Source of the DNA: Polaromonas sp.
GTDB lineage: Bacteria; Pseudomonadota; Gammaproteobacteria; Burkholderiales; Burkholderiaceae_C
Direction of reading: 5' to 3'
Assembly: GCA_013297865.1 (NCBI GenBank)
Contig: JAAFIP010000001.1
Span: 310,001 to 374,000 of the forward strand
DNA: 64,000 nt
The notes beneath the pieces are model-generated. The model saw only the letters and a program-made list of their open reading frames with translations. It was not told where the DNA came from and searched no databases. Within the stretch, counting starts at the first letter, position 1. Every line of letters begins with the position of its first letter. Positions 34,922-44,158 of the stretch are shown piece by piece. A program made the translations under genes and the position numbers.

Positions 34922-37900
34922 ATGCACAAGAACATGGGCAAGCCTCCAGCCTGGCGCCAAGCACTTATTGTCACCAGCATCTTACTTTTACAAGCCTGCG
35001 GTGGTGGTGGCGGTGGCGGCACTAGCAGCAGCAGTTCTGGCACTACGCAAGATTCCAATACCAACACCACGTCTCCGGCGGGCCAAAGCACGTCAGATAC
35101 CCCGTTGCCTCCTCTCACAGGCTTGCCAGGGCTGACATCTGCGCCGCTGACGACACTGACCATCGGCAGTCCGACCAGCCTGGACACCAGCAAGGCACCG
35201 CCCACTATCGTTGCCGCAGCCAACGGGGCGTGGAACAACCCAGACACCTGGAACCTCAAGCGCGTGCCAACAGACAACGATGTGGTGTTGGTCCCCACCA
35301 ATGTGAACGTGAGCCTGGCTAGTGCGACAGCCAAGCTCGGTGGCTTGTGGATACAGGGCCGCCTGAATTTTGCAGATACCGATGGCGTGCTGCTCAACAC
35401 GCGCTTTACCATCATCACCGGAACTTTGCAGGCTGGCAGCGAGGCACAGCCCTATTCGCGCAAAGCCGTGATTGAACTTTGGGGTAACGACATCACCCAG
35501 AACATCATGGGCATGGGCACCAAGAATCTGGCCGTGATGTCTGGCGGCATGCTCAAGCTGCATGGCGAAAACCGGCTGGCCTGGACCAAGCTGGATGCCA
35601 ACGCCGTCGCGGGCAGCACGCGGCTGACGCTGAAAGACGATGCATCCAGCTGGCGCGTGGGCGACAAGGTTGTGATCGCCTCTGGCTCGATTGATCCGCG
35701 CGACGCACAGGTACTCACCATCACCGCCGTCAATCAAAAACAGATTGATGTGAGCCCCGCGCTTGCCAAGCCGCGCTTTGGCACGGTGCAGACCTTCAAC
35801 AACAAAACGCTGGACCAGCGCCCCGCGATCGGTTTGCTCTCACGCAACTTGGTGGTGCGCGGCGCTGCCGATTCTGATGCCATAGCCTTTGGCGGCCACA
35901 TCATGGTGATGGCGGGCGGGCATGCACAGGTCTCTGGTGTGGATTTGCAGCGCATGGGCCAGCGTGGCCTGCCGGGGCGCTACCCGATTCACTGGCATGA
36001 GGCAGGAGACCGCTCGGGCAGCTACGCGATTGCCAATGCCATCAACCAGAGTTTCCAGCGCGCTGTGGTGCTGCACTCCACCAGTCAGGTGCTGGTCGAT
36101 GCCAATGTGTCGTATGACGTGCCTAACCATGCCTTCGTGTGGGCAGAAGATGGCGATGAAGTGGGCAATGTGATGACGCGCAACCTCAGCGTGCTGGTGC
36201 GCACGCCCGAGGAGCAGCACTTTGCCTTTCCGATCAACAACCCGTTTTTTGGCAATTCGTCCCAGGGCGAGAGCCGTGCCGCTGGATTTTGGGGACGTAG
36301 CCTGAGTAAAAACGTGTTACGTGACAATATTTCGGCCGGTGTGCTGGAAGGCTTTGGCTTTTTTGTAGACTTGTTTACCCCTGCCCCTGATTCGCCCGTG
36401 GACGGCAGCGGTATGGTCTTTGACGGCAACACGGCGCACTCTACCTTTGTCACCTTTGTCACTGGCAACCAGATCAACTACCCCGAGGCCACGCGTGGCC
36501 ACGGCCTAATGGTCACCACCGGAGCCAGCCCCAGCATTGAGCATATTTTCCAGAACTACACTGGCTACCAAAACGTCTCTGGTGCCTGGCTGGAAGACCG
36601 CGCTACGGTACTGAAAAACTCCATCGTGGCTGACAACGGCAGCGGAATCATTGCGCTGCGCGGCGTGGTGGACGGCGTGACCGTGGTGGGCAACAGCGCC
36701 AACACCACCCCCACGCCACGCATGGTGGCCTCCGTCAAAACCAACACACCGGCAGGCATTCAGATAGCAGGCAGCGACCATGGTGGCATGCGCTCGCCCA
36801 TGATCCGCAACGCCACCATCATGAACCAGCAAGGCACAGGCATTCTGTGGGACGCCGACAATATCTCTCCCAATTCCAAGTTCGATCAAATTCAGTTTGT
36901 CAACACCGCCACCAAACTGACGCTGTCGCCCACCGACCGCTTTGAGTTTGCCGAGCCGCCCAACCACGGCTTCAAGGACCCCGCAGGCGCTGCCTCTGGC
37001 ACTGGCGTGCCTTCGGTGGTGATGATGCCCGACACCACCTTGTTTGATGCCAGCTGCACCAACAACAATGCCGCCTCTGCCGTGATTTGCCCCATGAGCA
37101 GCCTGCTGATTGCGCATGCCAGCCAGAACCTGGACTTGGTCGAGACCAGTGGACAAATCAGCTATCTACGGTATTTCATGATGGAAGACGACAGCATGCC
37201 CGAGCAAGGCTCGGCAAGCTGGCTGGGCAATGGCCGCCAGTATCAGGCGCGCGGCGTGAACGGCACCACCCTGACCCTGAACTTTGATGAGTCAGCAGGC
37301 AAAACGGTGGAAATTGCGCTGCCCGCCAGCAGCACGCCAAGCCGCATGATGCAGGGAGCGCAAGCCATTGCTTCAGTGGGCAGCCTGAGCGCTTTGCGCA
37401 GCAGCGGCAGTACAGCGTATTTTTATGACGCAGCCCAAAGACTGATCGTGTTGCGCTACGTGGGTGCGCAGGCCAGCCAGAGGATCGAGATCACCGCAGC
37501 GTTTATAGCCAACACTGTCGTCGGTCGGGCTGCGCAAGCTGCCGCCTCATCTGCCGCCAATGGTTTTGACTACAGCGTATTTACCAACTCAGCCAGCTAC
37601 CAGCTGCGCTACGGTGTACCCTCTGGCAATGCCAACCGCTCTGGCAGGTTGGCCAGCACCACGCTGGATGCACCAAGCTTTTTAAGTGCCAGCACCTCAG
37701 GCGACACCACCGTGGTCCGTGGCTATGTGTATGCCCCCGATGATGGCGTGTACCGCTTTGCGTTGTGGGGCAACGGTGGTGGCACCTCTGTCTGGATTGG
37801 CGACACCTGGATCATGGGCCAGCCCTGGGCCTTTATCAACAGCAACGACATCGTCAACAACGCACTGACCAACCAGGTAGTGACCTTCCAGGTCAACCGC

Positions 37901-38050
37901 CCATTCGCCCTGCGCGCAGGCTGGCACCCGATCACCGTGGTGCACGCCAAAATGCCAGCCAACACCCAAGGCAACACCCTGCACATGCGCTGGTCACTGC
38001 CGTCGAGCCCCGACACCTGGGTGTACCCCAACTGGAAGGTGGGGCTGTGA
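34922..38050 (+). CDS. CEMIP-like lipoprotein: G8 domain, parallel beta-helix, PA14 domain
   Basis: 1042 residues. A lipoprotein signal ends in LLLQAC with lipidated Cys26, followed by a Gly/Ser linker. Residues ~95-215 look like a G8 domain (NGAWNNPDTWNLKRVPTDND, then GGLWIQGRLNFAD). Residues ~230-700 form repeated strands like a right-handed beta-helix, with the CEMIP/fibrocystin hallmark YPIHWHEAGD at 354-363 and the VSYDVPNHAFVWAEDGDEVG stretch. The C-terminus (~925-1040) resembles PA14 (VYAPDDGVYRFALWGNGGG). In animals CEMIP/TMEM2 proteins bind or cleave hyaluronan; here a surface polysaccharide-binding or -degrading role is inferred. The stop overlaps the start of a small His-rich protein (GTGA). 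Confidence 0.75.
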   Translation: MHKNMGKPPAWRQALIVTSILLLQACGGGGGGGTSSSSSGTTQDSNTNTTSPAGQSTSDTPLPPLTGLPGLTSAPLTTLTIGSPTSLDTSKAPPTIVAAANGAWNNPDTWNLKRVPTDNDVVLVPTNVNVSLASATAKLGGLWIQGRLNFADTDGVLLNTRFTIITGTLQAGSEAQPYSRKAVIELWGNDITQNIMGMGTKNLAVMSGGMLKLHGENRLAWTKLDANAVAGSTRLTLKDDASSWRVGDKVVIASGSIDPRDAQVLTITAVNQKQIDVSPALAKPRFGTVQTFNNKTLDQRPAIGLLSRNLVVRGAADSDAIAFGGHIMVMAGGHAQVSGVDLQRMGQRGLPGRYPIHWHEAGDRSGSYAIANAINQSFQRAVVLHSTSQVLVDANVSYDVPNHAFVWAEDGDEVGNVMTRNLSVLVRTPEEQHFAFPINNPFFGNSSQGESRAAGFWGRSLSKNVLRDNISAGVLEGFGFFVDLFTPAPDSPVDGSGMVFDGNTAHSTFVTFVTGNQINYPEATRGHGLMVTTGASPSIEHIFQNYTGYQNVSGAWLEDRATVLKNSIVADNGSGIIALRGVVDGVTVVGNSANTTPTPRMVASVKTNTPAGIQIAGSDHGGMRSPMIRNATIMNQQGTGILWDADNISPNSKFDQIQFVNTATKLTLSPTDRFEFAEPPNHGFKDPAGAASGTGVPSVVMMPDTTLFDASCTNNNAASAVICPMSSLLIAHASQNLDLVETSGQISYLRYFMMEDDSMPEQGSASWLGNGRQYQARGVNGTTLTLNFDESAGKTVEIALPASSTPSRMMQGAQAIASVGSLSALRSSGSTAYFYDAAQRLIVLRYVGAQASQRIEITAAFIANTVVGRAAQAAASSAANGFDYSVFTNSASYQLRYGVPSGNANRSGRLASTTLDAPSFLSASTSGDTTVVRGYVYAPDDGVYRFALWGNGGGTSVWIGDTWIMGQPWAFINSNDIVNNALTNQVVTFQVNRPFALRAGWHPITVVHAKMPANTQGNTLHMRWSLPSSPDTWVYPNWKVGL

Positions 38051-38604
38051 GTGCCTCTGCCATGCTCAAGGAACGCATCATCTGGGCAGTGCTAGTTTGC
38101 GCGGCTGGCATCGCTGGCGCGGCTGTAGCGCTTTGGAGCCAGCATGGCTCTGCAGCGATGGCCGCGTCTGCAAACACCTCTGCAAAAGGCCACGCTCACG
38201 GCCATGACCACAAAGGCCCTTCTGAGGCAGATATCCAGCGCGTGCTGGCACTCAACCAAGGCAAGCCGATCTTGCCAAGCTGCCGCCAGGGCGCTTTCGT
38301 GGAAGCCAGCAACATGATCAACACCATCGTGCAGATGCACAACAGCCTGGCACCCAGCACGCCTGCGCTGGTACTGGCCGATCTGGACTCTCTGCTCTAC
38401 ACGGCGCTCAAGCAGGCCAAGAGCGAAGTGCATTGCGTAGCGGGCGGGCTGTCATTTGGCTACGATAAATCCTACGCCCTCTCCATCCAGCGCGGCATCA
38501 AGATGGCCCAGGCCAGAAAACTGTCACCCGATGTGGTGGCTATTGGGCAAAGTGTGGTGGATGTCTTGCACGCCAACAAGCCGGTGGCTGCAGCTAGCTA
38601 CTGA
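38047..38604 (+). CDS. Hypothetical single-pass membrane protein with His-rich segment
   Basis: 185 residues from GTG 38047, which overlaps the G8 gene stop by 4 bp; ATG 38062 (MLKERII) is an alternative. One N-terminal membrane segment (WAVLVCAAGIAGAAVALW), then a His-rich GHAHGHDHKG at about 52-61 that may bind metal, and a helical C-terminal domain with two Cys (SCRQG, VHCVAGG). I do not recognise the family. Translational coupling suggests that it works with the CEMIP-like lipoprotein, perhaps as an inner-membrane or periplasmic partner. Confidence 0.7.
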   Translation: MSASAMLKERIIWAVLVCAAGIAGAAVALWSQHGSAAMAASANTSAKGHAHGHDHKGPSEADIQRVLALNQGKPILPSCRQGAFVEASNMINTIVQMHNSLAPSTPALVLADLDSLLYTALKQAKSEVHCVAGGLSFGYDKSYALSIQRGIKMAQARKLSPDVVAIGQSVVDVLHANKPVAAASY

Positions 38605-38933
38605 CGCATATCGCTTTTGTCGATCTCGCGTCTGCGAGCCGCGATCACGCGCCCAGCACCCTTGCTACCACCTCGCACTTCGCGGCAGAGTCTGGGGTTT
38701 GAGACTTGTCTGGGCTTTTATTCTGCGTTTTGTGTTTTTTTTAGATGTTTTATAGCTCCAGACCAATGAAATATCGCGGGGGCAGCTATTTAATTCATAG
38801 CGAATGGATTTCATATGCCGCTTTTGAAAACCGATTAAACCGTGGACCCCATACCAGGGCTCACTAGAATTCAGCTGTACAAATACATAGTGTTTCGCTA
38901 TAAACCTATGTTGCATAGCTACTCGGGTTTGAC
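38605..38933. other. Intergenic region with a dispersed repeat
   Basis: 329 bp. Contains repeat copy 5 at 38755-38801. The remainder has no recognised gene or site. Confidence 0.6.
38755..38801 (-). repeat. 48-bp dispersed repeat, copy 5
   Basis: GCTCCAGACCAATGAAATAT then CGCGGGGGCAGC and a TTTAATTCATAGC end; reverse orientation, about 150 bp downstream of the His-rich protein gene. Confidence 0.9.
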
Positions 38934-39362
38934 ATGAAGCTGATTTTTCAAAAATTCCTTGGGTTCTTTTTGCTCATCGGCACGCAGCACAGTGTTGCGC
39001 AAACTTTGATCTACGCCGACCCCAGCAATCCCGCCTGCCCCCCCGTGTCAGCGCCCGCGCCCGCCCCAGCAATGACGGTCAAAACCGGTGTGCCCATCAG
39101 CGCAAGCATCAGCGTCGGCTGCGGCTTCGAAAAGGGCTCCTACACCGTCACCCTGAGTGCAAGCGATCCCATGGCTGTCTTCTCCCCCAAATCCTTCCTG
39201 GTCAATTTCGGCAGCATTTCAGGCCCCGCAACATTCACCGTCACCTTCGCCACCGTCGGTAACCACACTGTCTCAGCCACCATCACCTCCAACATGGGCA
39301 GCCCGGCAGTGCCAGGGCGCTTTAGTAGCTTCACCAACGAATTCGCGGTCGTGCTACCCTGA
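38934..39362 (+). CDS. Small secreted protein of unknown function
   Basis: 142 residues with a signal peptide (FLGFFLLIGTQHSVAQ). The mature part has a Pro/Ala-rich segment with paired Cys (NPACPPV and VGCGFEKG) and alternating hydrophobic strands with Val/Thr/Ser, as in small immunoglobulin-like beta-sandwich domains (SGPATFTVTFATVGNHTVSA). No family is recognised. It stands alone between two dispersed-repeat copies. ATG 38934 follows a signal-like start; no clear ribosome site was noted. Confidence 0.65.
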   Translation: MKLIFQKFLGFFLLIGTQHSVAQTLIYADPSNPACPPVSAPAPAPAMTVKTGVPISASISVGCGFEKGSYTVTLSASDPMAVFSPKSFLVNFGSISGPATFTVTFATVGNHTVSATITSNMGSPAVPGRFSSFTNEFAVVLP

Positions 39363-39411
39363 GTGCCTGCGCATACTGACCCTCCGAAGGGTAATTTATA
39401 GATACTTTATG

Positions 39412-39458
39412 GCTCCAGCCCAATGAAATATCGCGGGAGCAGCTATTTAATTTATAGC
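39412..39458 (-). repeat. 48-bp dispersed repeat, copy 6
   Basis: GCTCCAGCCCAATGAAATAT then CGCGGGAGCAGC and a TTTAATTTATAGC end; reverse orientation, 50 bp after the secreted-protein gene. Confidence 0.9.
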
Positions 39459-39485
39459 AATTGAACTTTCAGCCATAGTCTAAGG

Positions 39486-40271
39486 ATGACCACGCTCTAC
39501 GACTCCATCGGCACCACCTATGCGCGGTCGCGTCGTGCTGACCCAGCGATTGTGCAAGCCCTCGCCCAAGAACTTCAGGTCATACCCTCCGGTGCTTACC
39601 TCGACTTGGCTTGCGGAACGGGTAACTACACCGCCGCTCTCAGTGCGCTGGGCGGGGCTTGGAGTGCCATCGATGTGTCCGAGGTCATGCTAGCTCAAGC
39701 ACGCGGCAAATCCGACAAGATCGCCTGGACCCAAGGTAGCGCTGACGCCCTTCCCTTTCCCTGTGCAGCCTTTGACGGGGCGATCTGCACACTGGCCGTC
39801 CATCACTTTCCTGAGCTTCAATCTCCATTCGCCGAAGTCCGCAGAACACTTCGCGGCGGATCGTTCGTCATCTTTACGGGATTGGCCGAGCAAATGCGCC
39901 GCTACTGGCTGTGTCATTACTTTCCAGAGATGATGGCCCGCTCTATCGAGAAAATGCCTTCAGAGGCGCAGATTCGCACGGCCCTACAGGGGTCGGGGTT
40001 CAAGTCGATCAGCGTCACACCGTTCTTCGTCACTAACGCGCTCGAAGACCTGTTCCTGTACTCCGGCAAGCACCGTCCTGACGTGTACTTGGACCCTGCC
40101 ATCCGCGCCAACATCAGTTCGTTTGCCAACCTGGCCTCACCTACTGAGCTTGAAGAAGGACTCGAACACTTGCGCGAGGATCTGCGCAGCGGGCGCTTCG
40201 CATCGATCAAAACTCGATACGACACGCAGGTAGGCGACTACGCCTACGTCATAGCCCGGGTTGACGACTAA
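39486..40271 (+). CDS. Class I SAM-dependent methyltransferase
   Basis: 261 residues. Motif I YLDLACGTGNYTAALSALGG (about 37-56), the post-motif acidic stretch (AIDVSEVMLAQA), and motif II-like DALPFPCAAFDGAICTLAVH identify a Methyltransf_11-type fold (UbiE/COQ5-like). The C-terminal half carries no membrane segment and no recognised substrate domain. The substrate is unknown. It is a single gene flanked by dispersed repeats on both sides, suggesting an isolated insertion or a stand-alone unit. Confidence 0.85.
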   Translation: MTTLYDSIGTTYARSRRADPAIVQALAQELQVIPSGAYLDLACGTGNYTAALSALGGAWSAIDVSEVMLAQARGKSDKIAWTQGSADALPFPCAAFDGAICTLAVHHFPELQSPFAEVRRTLRGGSFVIFTGLAEQMRRYWLCHYFPEMMARSIEKMPSEAQIRTALQGSGFKSISVTPFFVTNALEDLFLYSGKHRPDVYLDPAIRANISSFANLASPTELEEGLEHLREDLRSGRFASIKTRYDTQVGDYAYVIARVDD

Positions 40272-40281
40272 TTCAACCATC

Positions 40282-40329
40282 ACTCCTAATTTAATAGCTG
40301 CTCCCTCAATATTCTATTGGGCTGGAGAC
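40282..40329 (+). repeat. 48-bp dispersed repeat, copy 7
   Basis: ACTCCTAATTTAATAGCTGC then TCCCTCAATATTC and TATTGGGCTGGAG; the most diverged copy in its centre (CCTCAAT for CCGCGAT). Just after the methyltransferase gene. Confidence 0.85.
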
Positions 40330-40397
40330 CGATAAAGCATATAAAACGGCACGGAAATCAGCCAGACACCAGCTGCAAACCCACCTTCCATGCCTGC

Positions 40398-40571
40398 GGC
40401 GCAGTGTGCGCTGTGCCTATGCGCCCCGATCAGGGCTGAGGGCTGGAAGCACGGAAAATTGGGTACAAAAGCAAGCCAAACAGTACAAAGCCAGAACCCA
40501 ATTTGAGTACTGCACATGCTTGCCCGAAGGGCCCGAAGACCGGGGCGCATGGGTACAGCGCATGCTGCGCC
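40398..40571. repeat. Nested inverted-repeat (MITE-like) element
   Basis: Outer imperfect arms 40398-40428 and 40541-40571 (GGCGCAG...GCGCTGT...ATGCGCCCCG against its complement). Inner arms AAATTGGGT (40456-40464) and ACCCAATTT (40496-40504) are perfect. No coding potential; the size and palindromic structure fit a miniature inverted element. Confidence 0.7.
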
Positions 40572-40663
40572 GCAGACCGCGAGGTCCAAGCCTGTCAATG
40601 CCAAGATAGAGCAAGCCTGCCCAAAGGCTTCAAACGTCCAAATGCACCAAATAAGTGCAAAAC

Positions 40664-41503
40664 CTAACGCACCAATTCAGGACCCGTTTTTGCACCAAAC
40701 TTGTGCAATCCTTCCAGCATGATCGGGTAAGCCTGTTCCACATCCGCTGGAGAGCCTTTCACCCCCAGCTCAATATGCCGCCCATACTGCGGGTGGTCCA
40801 CACTGGGCAGACTGAACACCTTGATGCCTGAAAAATCAGACTCCAGGCGCAGCATCAGGGGCGTGAGAGCCGCCTCCATCGCGCCAAAGACAATCACAGA
40901 CTTCTCCACATTCGCCTGCTTGCTGTGCAAATGGGCGTACAAGTTGTCCAACACCCATTCCACCATCGGCCATGCCATCACCGGAAAGCCGGGCACAAAG
41001 TGCACTGCGCTGCCCTGCACGCCCGATGCGGCGCAAGTAAACCCCGGAATCTTGTTGTACGGGTTGGGAATGATCTGCGCGCCTGCCGGAAACATGCCCA
41101 TATTCAGGCGGTGGATGTTGTCGGGGGCGTCGGGCTGGTAGACGGTGCCCTGCTCCTTGGCCAGGTCTTGCATGCGCTGGCGGATCAGCGCTTCGGCCTC
41201 GGGGTGGAGCGCCAGCGGCAGGCCCAGTGCCTTGGCAGCGCACTGGCGTGTGTGGTCGTCGGGCGTGGCACCTATGCCGCCCGTGCTGAACACGATGTCG
41301 CCACTGGCAAATGCGCGTTGCAACGTGGCAGTGATGCGCTCAGGCGAGTCGCCGACATACTCGGCCCAGTCCAGCGCCATGCCGCGTGCTGAAAGCAGTT
41401 CGATGACTTTGCTTAAGTGCTTGTCCTGGCGCTTGCCAGAGAGGATTTCGTCGCCCACGATGATCAGGCCGATAGCAGGGCGTGTAGTGCTGTGTGTAGT
41501 CAT
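40664..41503 (-). CDS. CinA-type molybdopterin-binding domain protein
   Basis: 279 residues. The N-terminus IGLIIVGDEILSGKRQDKHL and the glycine-rich STGGIGATPDDHT (about 72-84) are the MoCF_biosynth/CinA N-terminal signatures. The length equals a CinA N-terminal domain plus a short C-terminal region, without the C-terminal nicotinamide-nucleotide amidase domain. Such proteins are often ADP-ribose or pyrophosphate-processing enzymes; a role in molybdopterin chemistry is not certain. It is 24 bp downstream of the propeller-like gene on the same strand. Confidence 0.8.
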   Translation of the reverse strand: MTTHSTTRPAIGLIIVGDEILSGKRQDKHLSKVIELLSARGMALDWAEYVGDSPERITATLQRAFASGDIVFSTGGIGATPDDHTRQCAAKALGLPLALHPEAEALIRQRMQDLAKEQGTVYQPDAPDNIHRLNMGMFPAGAQIIPNPYNKIPGFTCAASGVQGSAVHFVPGFPVMAWPMVEWVLDNLYAHLHSKQANVEKSVIVFGAMEAALTPLMLRLESDFSGIKVFSLPSVDHPQYGRHIELGVKGSPADVEQAYPIMLEGLHKFGAKTGPELVR

Positions 41504-41527
41504 AGCCGCTATTGTCCCTTACTGCGG

Positions 41528-43060
41528 CTATTTGCCTGCGGTTGCAGGGGCGTTGTCCACTTTCCACTGGTAGGCCGATATGCCGTTGTCCTGCTGGTTG
41601 CTCTGACGCCAGGAGCTAATCGCCTGCCCACTGGTGTTCACAGCCAGGCTCGCGCCAAACGCGCCCGAGCCGTCCGGCCAGTCAATCGACTGGCTTGCAC
41701 CCCAGGGCTTGGCTGCGTTGCTGGCGTCAAAGCTTTGCACCGCAATGCGCGATCGGTCAGGGCGGACTTGGCTGTAGCGGTGCAGCACCACGGCCCGCCC
41801 GGGCGAGACAAAGTCCATGCGCAAGTTGCTGGCAGACGAGCCCGCGCTCTCAGGCAGGGCCACCGCCTGCTGCCAGGCCTGGCCTGCAGGGCTGTAGGCC
41901 GCATAGGCATTGACCGAGGTCGCTGACAGCTCCGACCAGCCTGCCAGCGCATTGCCCGCTGCGTCTGCCGCCAAGCTGATCTCATTGATCGCACACGGAT
42001 AGTCCATGCCGTCGGTGCGAGGCTGCGTAGCCTGCAGTGGCCATGGTCCATTAACGCGCTGCGGCGGCTGCCAGCCTGCCCCGTCGCCCACCCTGCCCCA
42101 GCGCGCGGCCCACACCACAGAACACTTGCCCTCTTTCTCTATCCAGGCCAACACCGCCTGCCCCGCCGCGTGGCTGTGCACCACCACGTGCGAGACCCGG
42201 GCCGTAGGCTCAGAGCCCCACACCACGGCAGGTCGGCTCCAGCTGGCCTGCCCTGGCAGCAGCGTGCTGTAGAAAACCCGCGTCACCGATCCACCAGACA
42301 CCTTGTCGTCATAGCCTTGCAGCCATACCGCGGTGGCCTGCCCCTGGCTGTCGATGGCGATTTCTGGTTGCTCGGGGCGGTCAGCCTGACTGTCACTGAT
42401 CTGCACGGGTGCGCCCCAGCCTGCGTCTGCCGTGTACAGCGCCGCCATGATGCGTTGCGATGAAGGGCCTGTGCCCTGGCCCCACTCCATCCACACCGCC
42501 ACGGCGCTGCGGGCCTGGTCGCCTGGCGCTGCGGCGATGCGCGGGTGGTGGGTGCTCATGGCGGCGGGCGCAGCGCTTACGGGCGCTGCTGCTGACCAGG
42601 CCCCTTGCGCTGTAGACACCGCGCTCCACACGCCATAGCGGCGCTCGCTGCGCTTTTCGCTATCGCCCCGGTTCCACAGGGCCAGCATATGGCCTGGGGC
42701 CACGCGCACCACACGGGCGCTGTCGCTGCCAAAGGCCTGGTCATTGTCCACCATCAGGCTGCGCCCCCAGCCTTGGCCAGGGCTGTACTGGTTAGCCCAC
42801 ATCTTGTCGCCCGTGGTCCACACTGCCGTGGCTGCGCCAGTGGCGTCCATGGCTACAGCGCTATCGCTTGCTATCTCCAGATCTTTGGCGCTGACAAACA
42901 CCGGCGTGCCTGCGGCCTGGGGCGGCGTGGCGCTCTGTCCAGTAGACACATTCAACGCCGCCCAGGTGGCCAGCGCCAGCACAACGGGCTTGACCAGCCA
43001 CACCGCTGCCACCAGCGCCGCGCAGCCCAGCAGCAGCGCCGCTATCCATCCGCGTTTCAT
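41528..43060 (-). CDS. Membrane-anchored propeller-like protein of unknown function
   Basis: 510 residues with an N-terminal membrane anchor or uncleaved signal (AALLLGCAALVAAVWLVKPV) and at least six repeated blocks of the form D-x-G-x-A-x-A-V-W (AMDATGAATAVW, AIDSQGQATAVW, AADAAGNALAGW, AVNTSGQAISSW) spaced about 60-80 residues. This is the pattern of a beta-propeller built from sialidase- or NHL-like blades. No catalytic motif is seen. It lies between the EI24 gene and the CinA-like gene on the same strand, probably one transcript. A surface or periplasmic binding role is a guess. Confidence 0.7.
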   Translation of the reverse strand: MKRGWIAALLLGCAALVAAVWLVKPVVLALATWAALNVSTGQSATPPQAAGTPVFVSAKDLEIASDSAVAMDATGAATAVWTTGDKMWANQYSPGQGWGRSLMVDNDQAFGSDSARVVRVAPGHMLALWNRGDSEKRSERRYGVWSAVSTAQGAWSAAAPVSAAPAAMSTHHPRIAAAPGDQARSAVAVWMEWGQGTGPSSQRIMAALYTADAGWGAPVQISDSQADRPEQPEIAIDSQGQATAVWLQGYDDKVSGGSVTRVFYSTLLPGQASWSRPAVVWGSEPTARVSHVVVHSHAAGQAVLAWIEKEGKCSVVWAARWGRVGDGAGWQPPQRVNGPWPLQATQPRTDGMDYPCAINEISLAADAAGNALAGWSELSATSVNAYAAYSPAGQAWQQAVALPESAGSSASNLRMDFVSPGRAVVLHRYSQVRPDRSRIAVQSFDASNAAKPWGASQSIDWPDGSGAFGASLAVNTSGQAISSWRQSNQQDNGISAYQWKVDNAPATAGK

Positions 43061-43102
43061 CGCCTGCGCCTGGTGGGGTGTGGCATGGCGGACAGCATGG
43101 CG

Positions 43103-44014
43103 CTACAGCTTGTCGGGCGCGGGCAGCGTCGGGTCAGGCGGCAGCGGCGCGGCAGACGCGGCGGGTGGCAGCGCGGCAGGCACGGCCGCAGGGCTGGGCT
43201 GGATGGCAGCGGCAACCGCGGCCTCGGCACGTTGTGCGCTCAGCGCAGCCAGGCAGTAGTGGGCAAACCACAGCGACGAAAAAGCAAACACCAGGGTGTA
43301 AATCCAGATCGCCACCGTCACCAAAATCGGCGCAAACACCAAAAACATCACCCCCGAGGCCCACAGCACTGTGGGCGCTGCGCCAAGATAGCCGCAGATC
43401 ACGCCAATGCCCAGCAGCGGCATGCGGTGCGCCTTGATCACGGCGCGGCGCTCGGCCACGCTGGCATGGTCGGCCAGCGCGTCAAAGCTCATCACGCGGT
43501 AGGTCAGCCAGCCCCAGATCAGCGGCGGAATGATCAGCACCAGCGGCGGGATAAACCACAGCGGGATCGACGCCACCAGCCCCAGCACCGCCAGCACCGT
43601 GGAGCCCAGCGACCACATCAGGCTGGTCAGCAGGCCGTTGCCTTTTTTGCGCTCCAGCTTGGCAAAGCGCCGCTCGCCCACCATGGCCACCATGGCAGGC
43701 GTCATCATCAGCGCCACAGCCAGCAGCGACACCACCACCAGCACCGGCGTAGCAGCCAGCACCACCACCAGCGGCGCAATGGCGGCCTTCAGCCCCCCTG
43801 CGCCTGCGCTGTCCAGCCAGCCAAAGATGCGCGTCACCCAGTCGCTGCCCGAGAGCGCGCTGTTGACGGCAGACAGTGCCGCGTCCCAGAAAAAATACCC
43901 CGCCCCCAGCGCCATCGCCACCATGATCAACAGCGGCAGCAGCGACAGCGCGATCACCCGAGGGTGCAGGCAATAGGCTGCGGCGCGCCAAAAAGCATCA
44001 AAAACAAGGTTCAT
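43103..44014 (-). CDS. EI24 domain membrane protein (CysZ-like)
   Basis: 303 residues from ATG 44014 (a start at 44020 is equally possible). Several membrane segments: about 20-45, 70-100, 145-180, 200-245. The EI24/CysZ-like opening DAFWRAAAYCLHPRVIALSL and the PPLIWGWLTYRVMSFDALAD segment are typical of this family in betaproteobacteria. CysZ imports sulfate in enterobacteria; for this distant form the substrate is unknown. The Ala/Pro-rich tail (from residue 265) is low complexity. It is 42 bp upstream of the propeller-like gene. Confidence 0.75.
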   Translation of the reverse strand: MNLVFDAFWRAAAYCLHPRVIALSLLPLLIMVAMALGAGYFFWDAALSAVNSALSGSDWVTRIFGWLDSAGAGGLKAAIAPLVVVLAATPVLVVVSLLAVALMMTPAMVAMVGERRFAKLERKKGNGLLTSLMWSLGSTVLAVLGLVASIPLWFIPPLVLIIPPLIWGWLTYRVMSFDALADHASVAERRAVIKAHRMPLLGIGVICGYLGAAPTVLWASGVMFLVFAPILVTVAIWIYTLVFAFSSLWFAHYCLAALSAQRAEAAVAAAIQPSPAAVPAALPPAASAAPLPPDPTLPAPDKL

Positions 44015-44158
44015 GCACAAAGCATACCGCTATTTGGACGGTAAATCGCCAAGGCGCAGCGCCCACGCAGCCCACAAAATGCGAAAATAGCGGGTTGCGT
44101 GCAGCCCACAGCGGCCACAGCACTGAGTTATCGCCTTATTTTCATTTTGGACACATCC

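Larger units (their letters stand above)
40272..40663. other. Intergenic region with dispersed repeat and palindromic element
   Basis: 392 bp without a gene. It contains repeat copy 7 (40282-40329) and a 174-bp nested inverted-repeat element (40398-40571). Confidence 0.7.

Noticed and set aside
42605-44044. 479-residue plus-strand open frame
   Set aside because: Arg/His/Gln-rich low-complexity translation opposite two minus-strand genes with membrane segments and propeller repeats.
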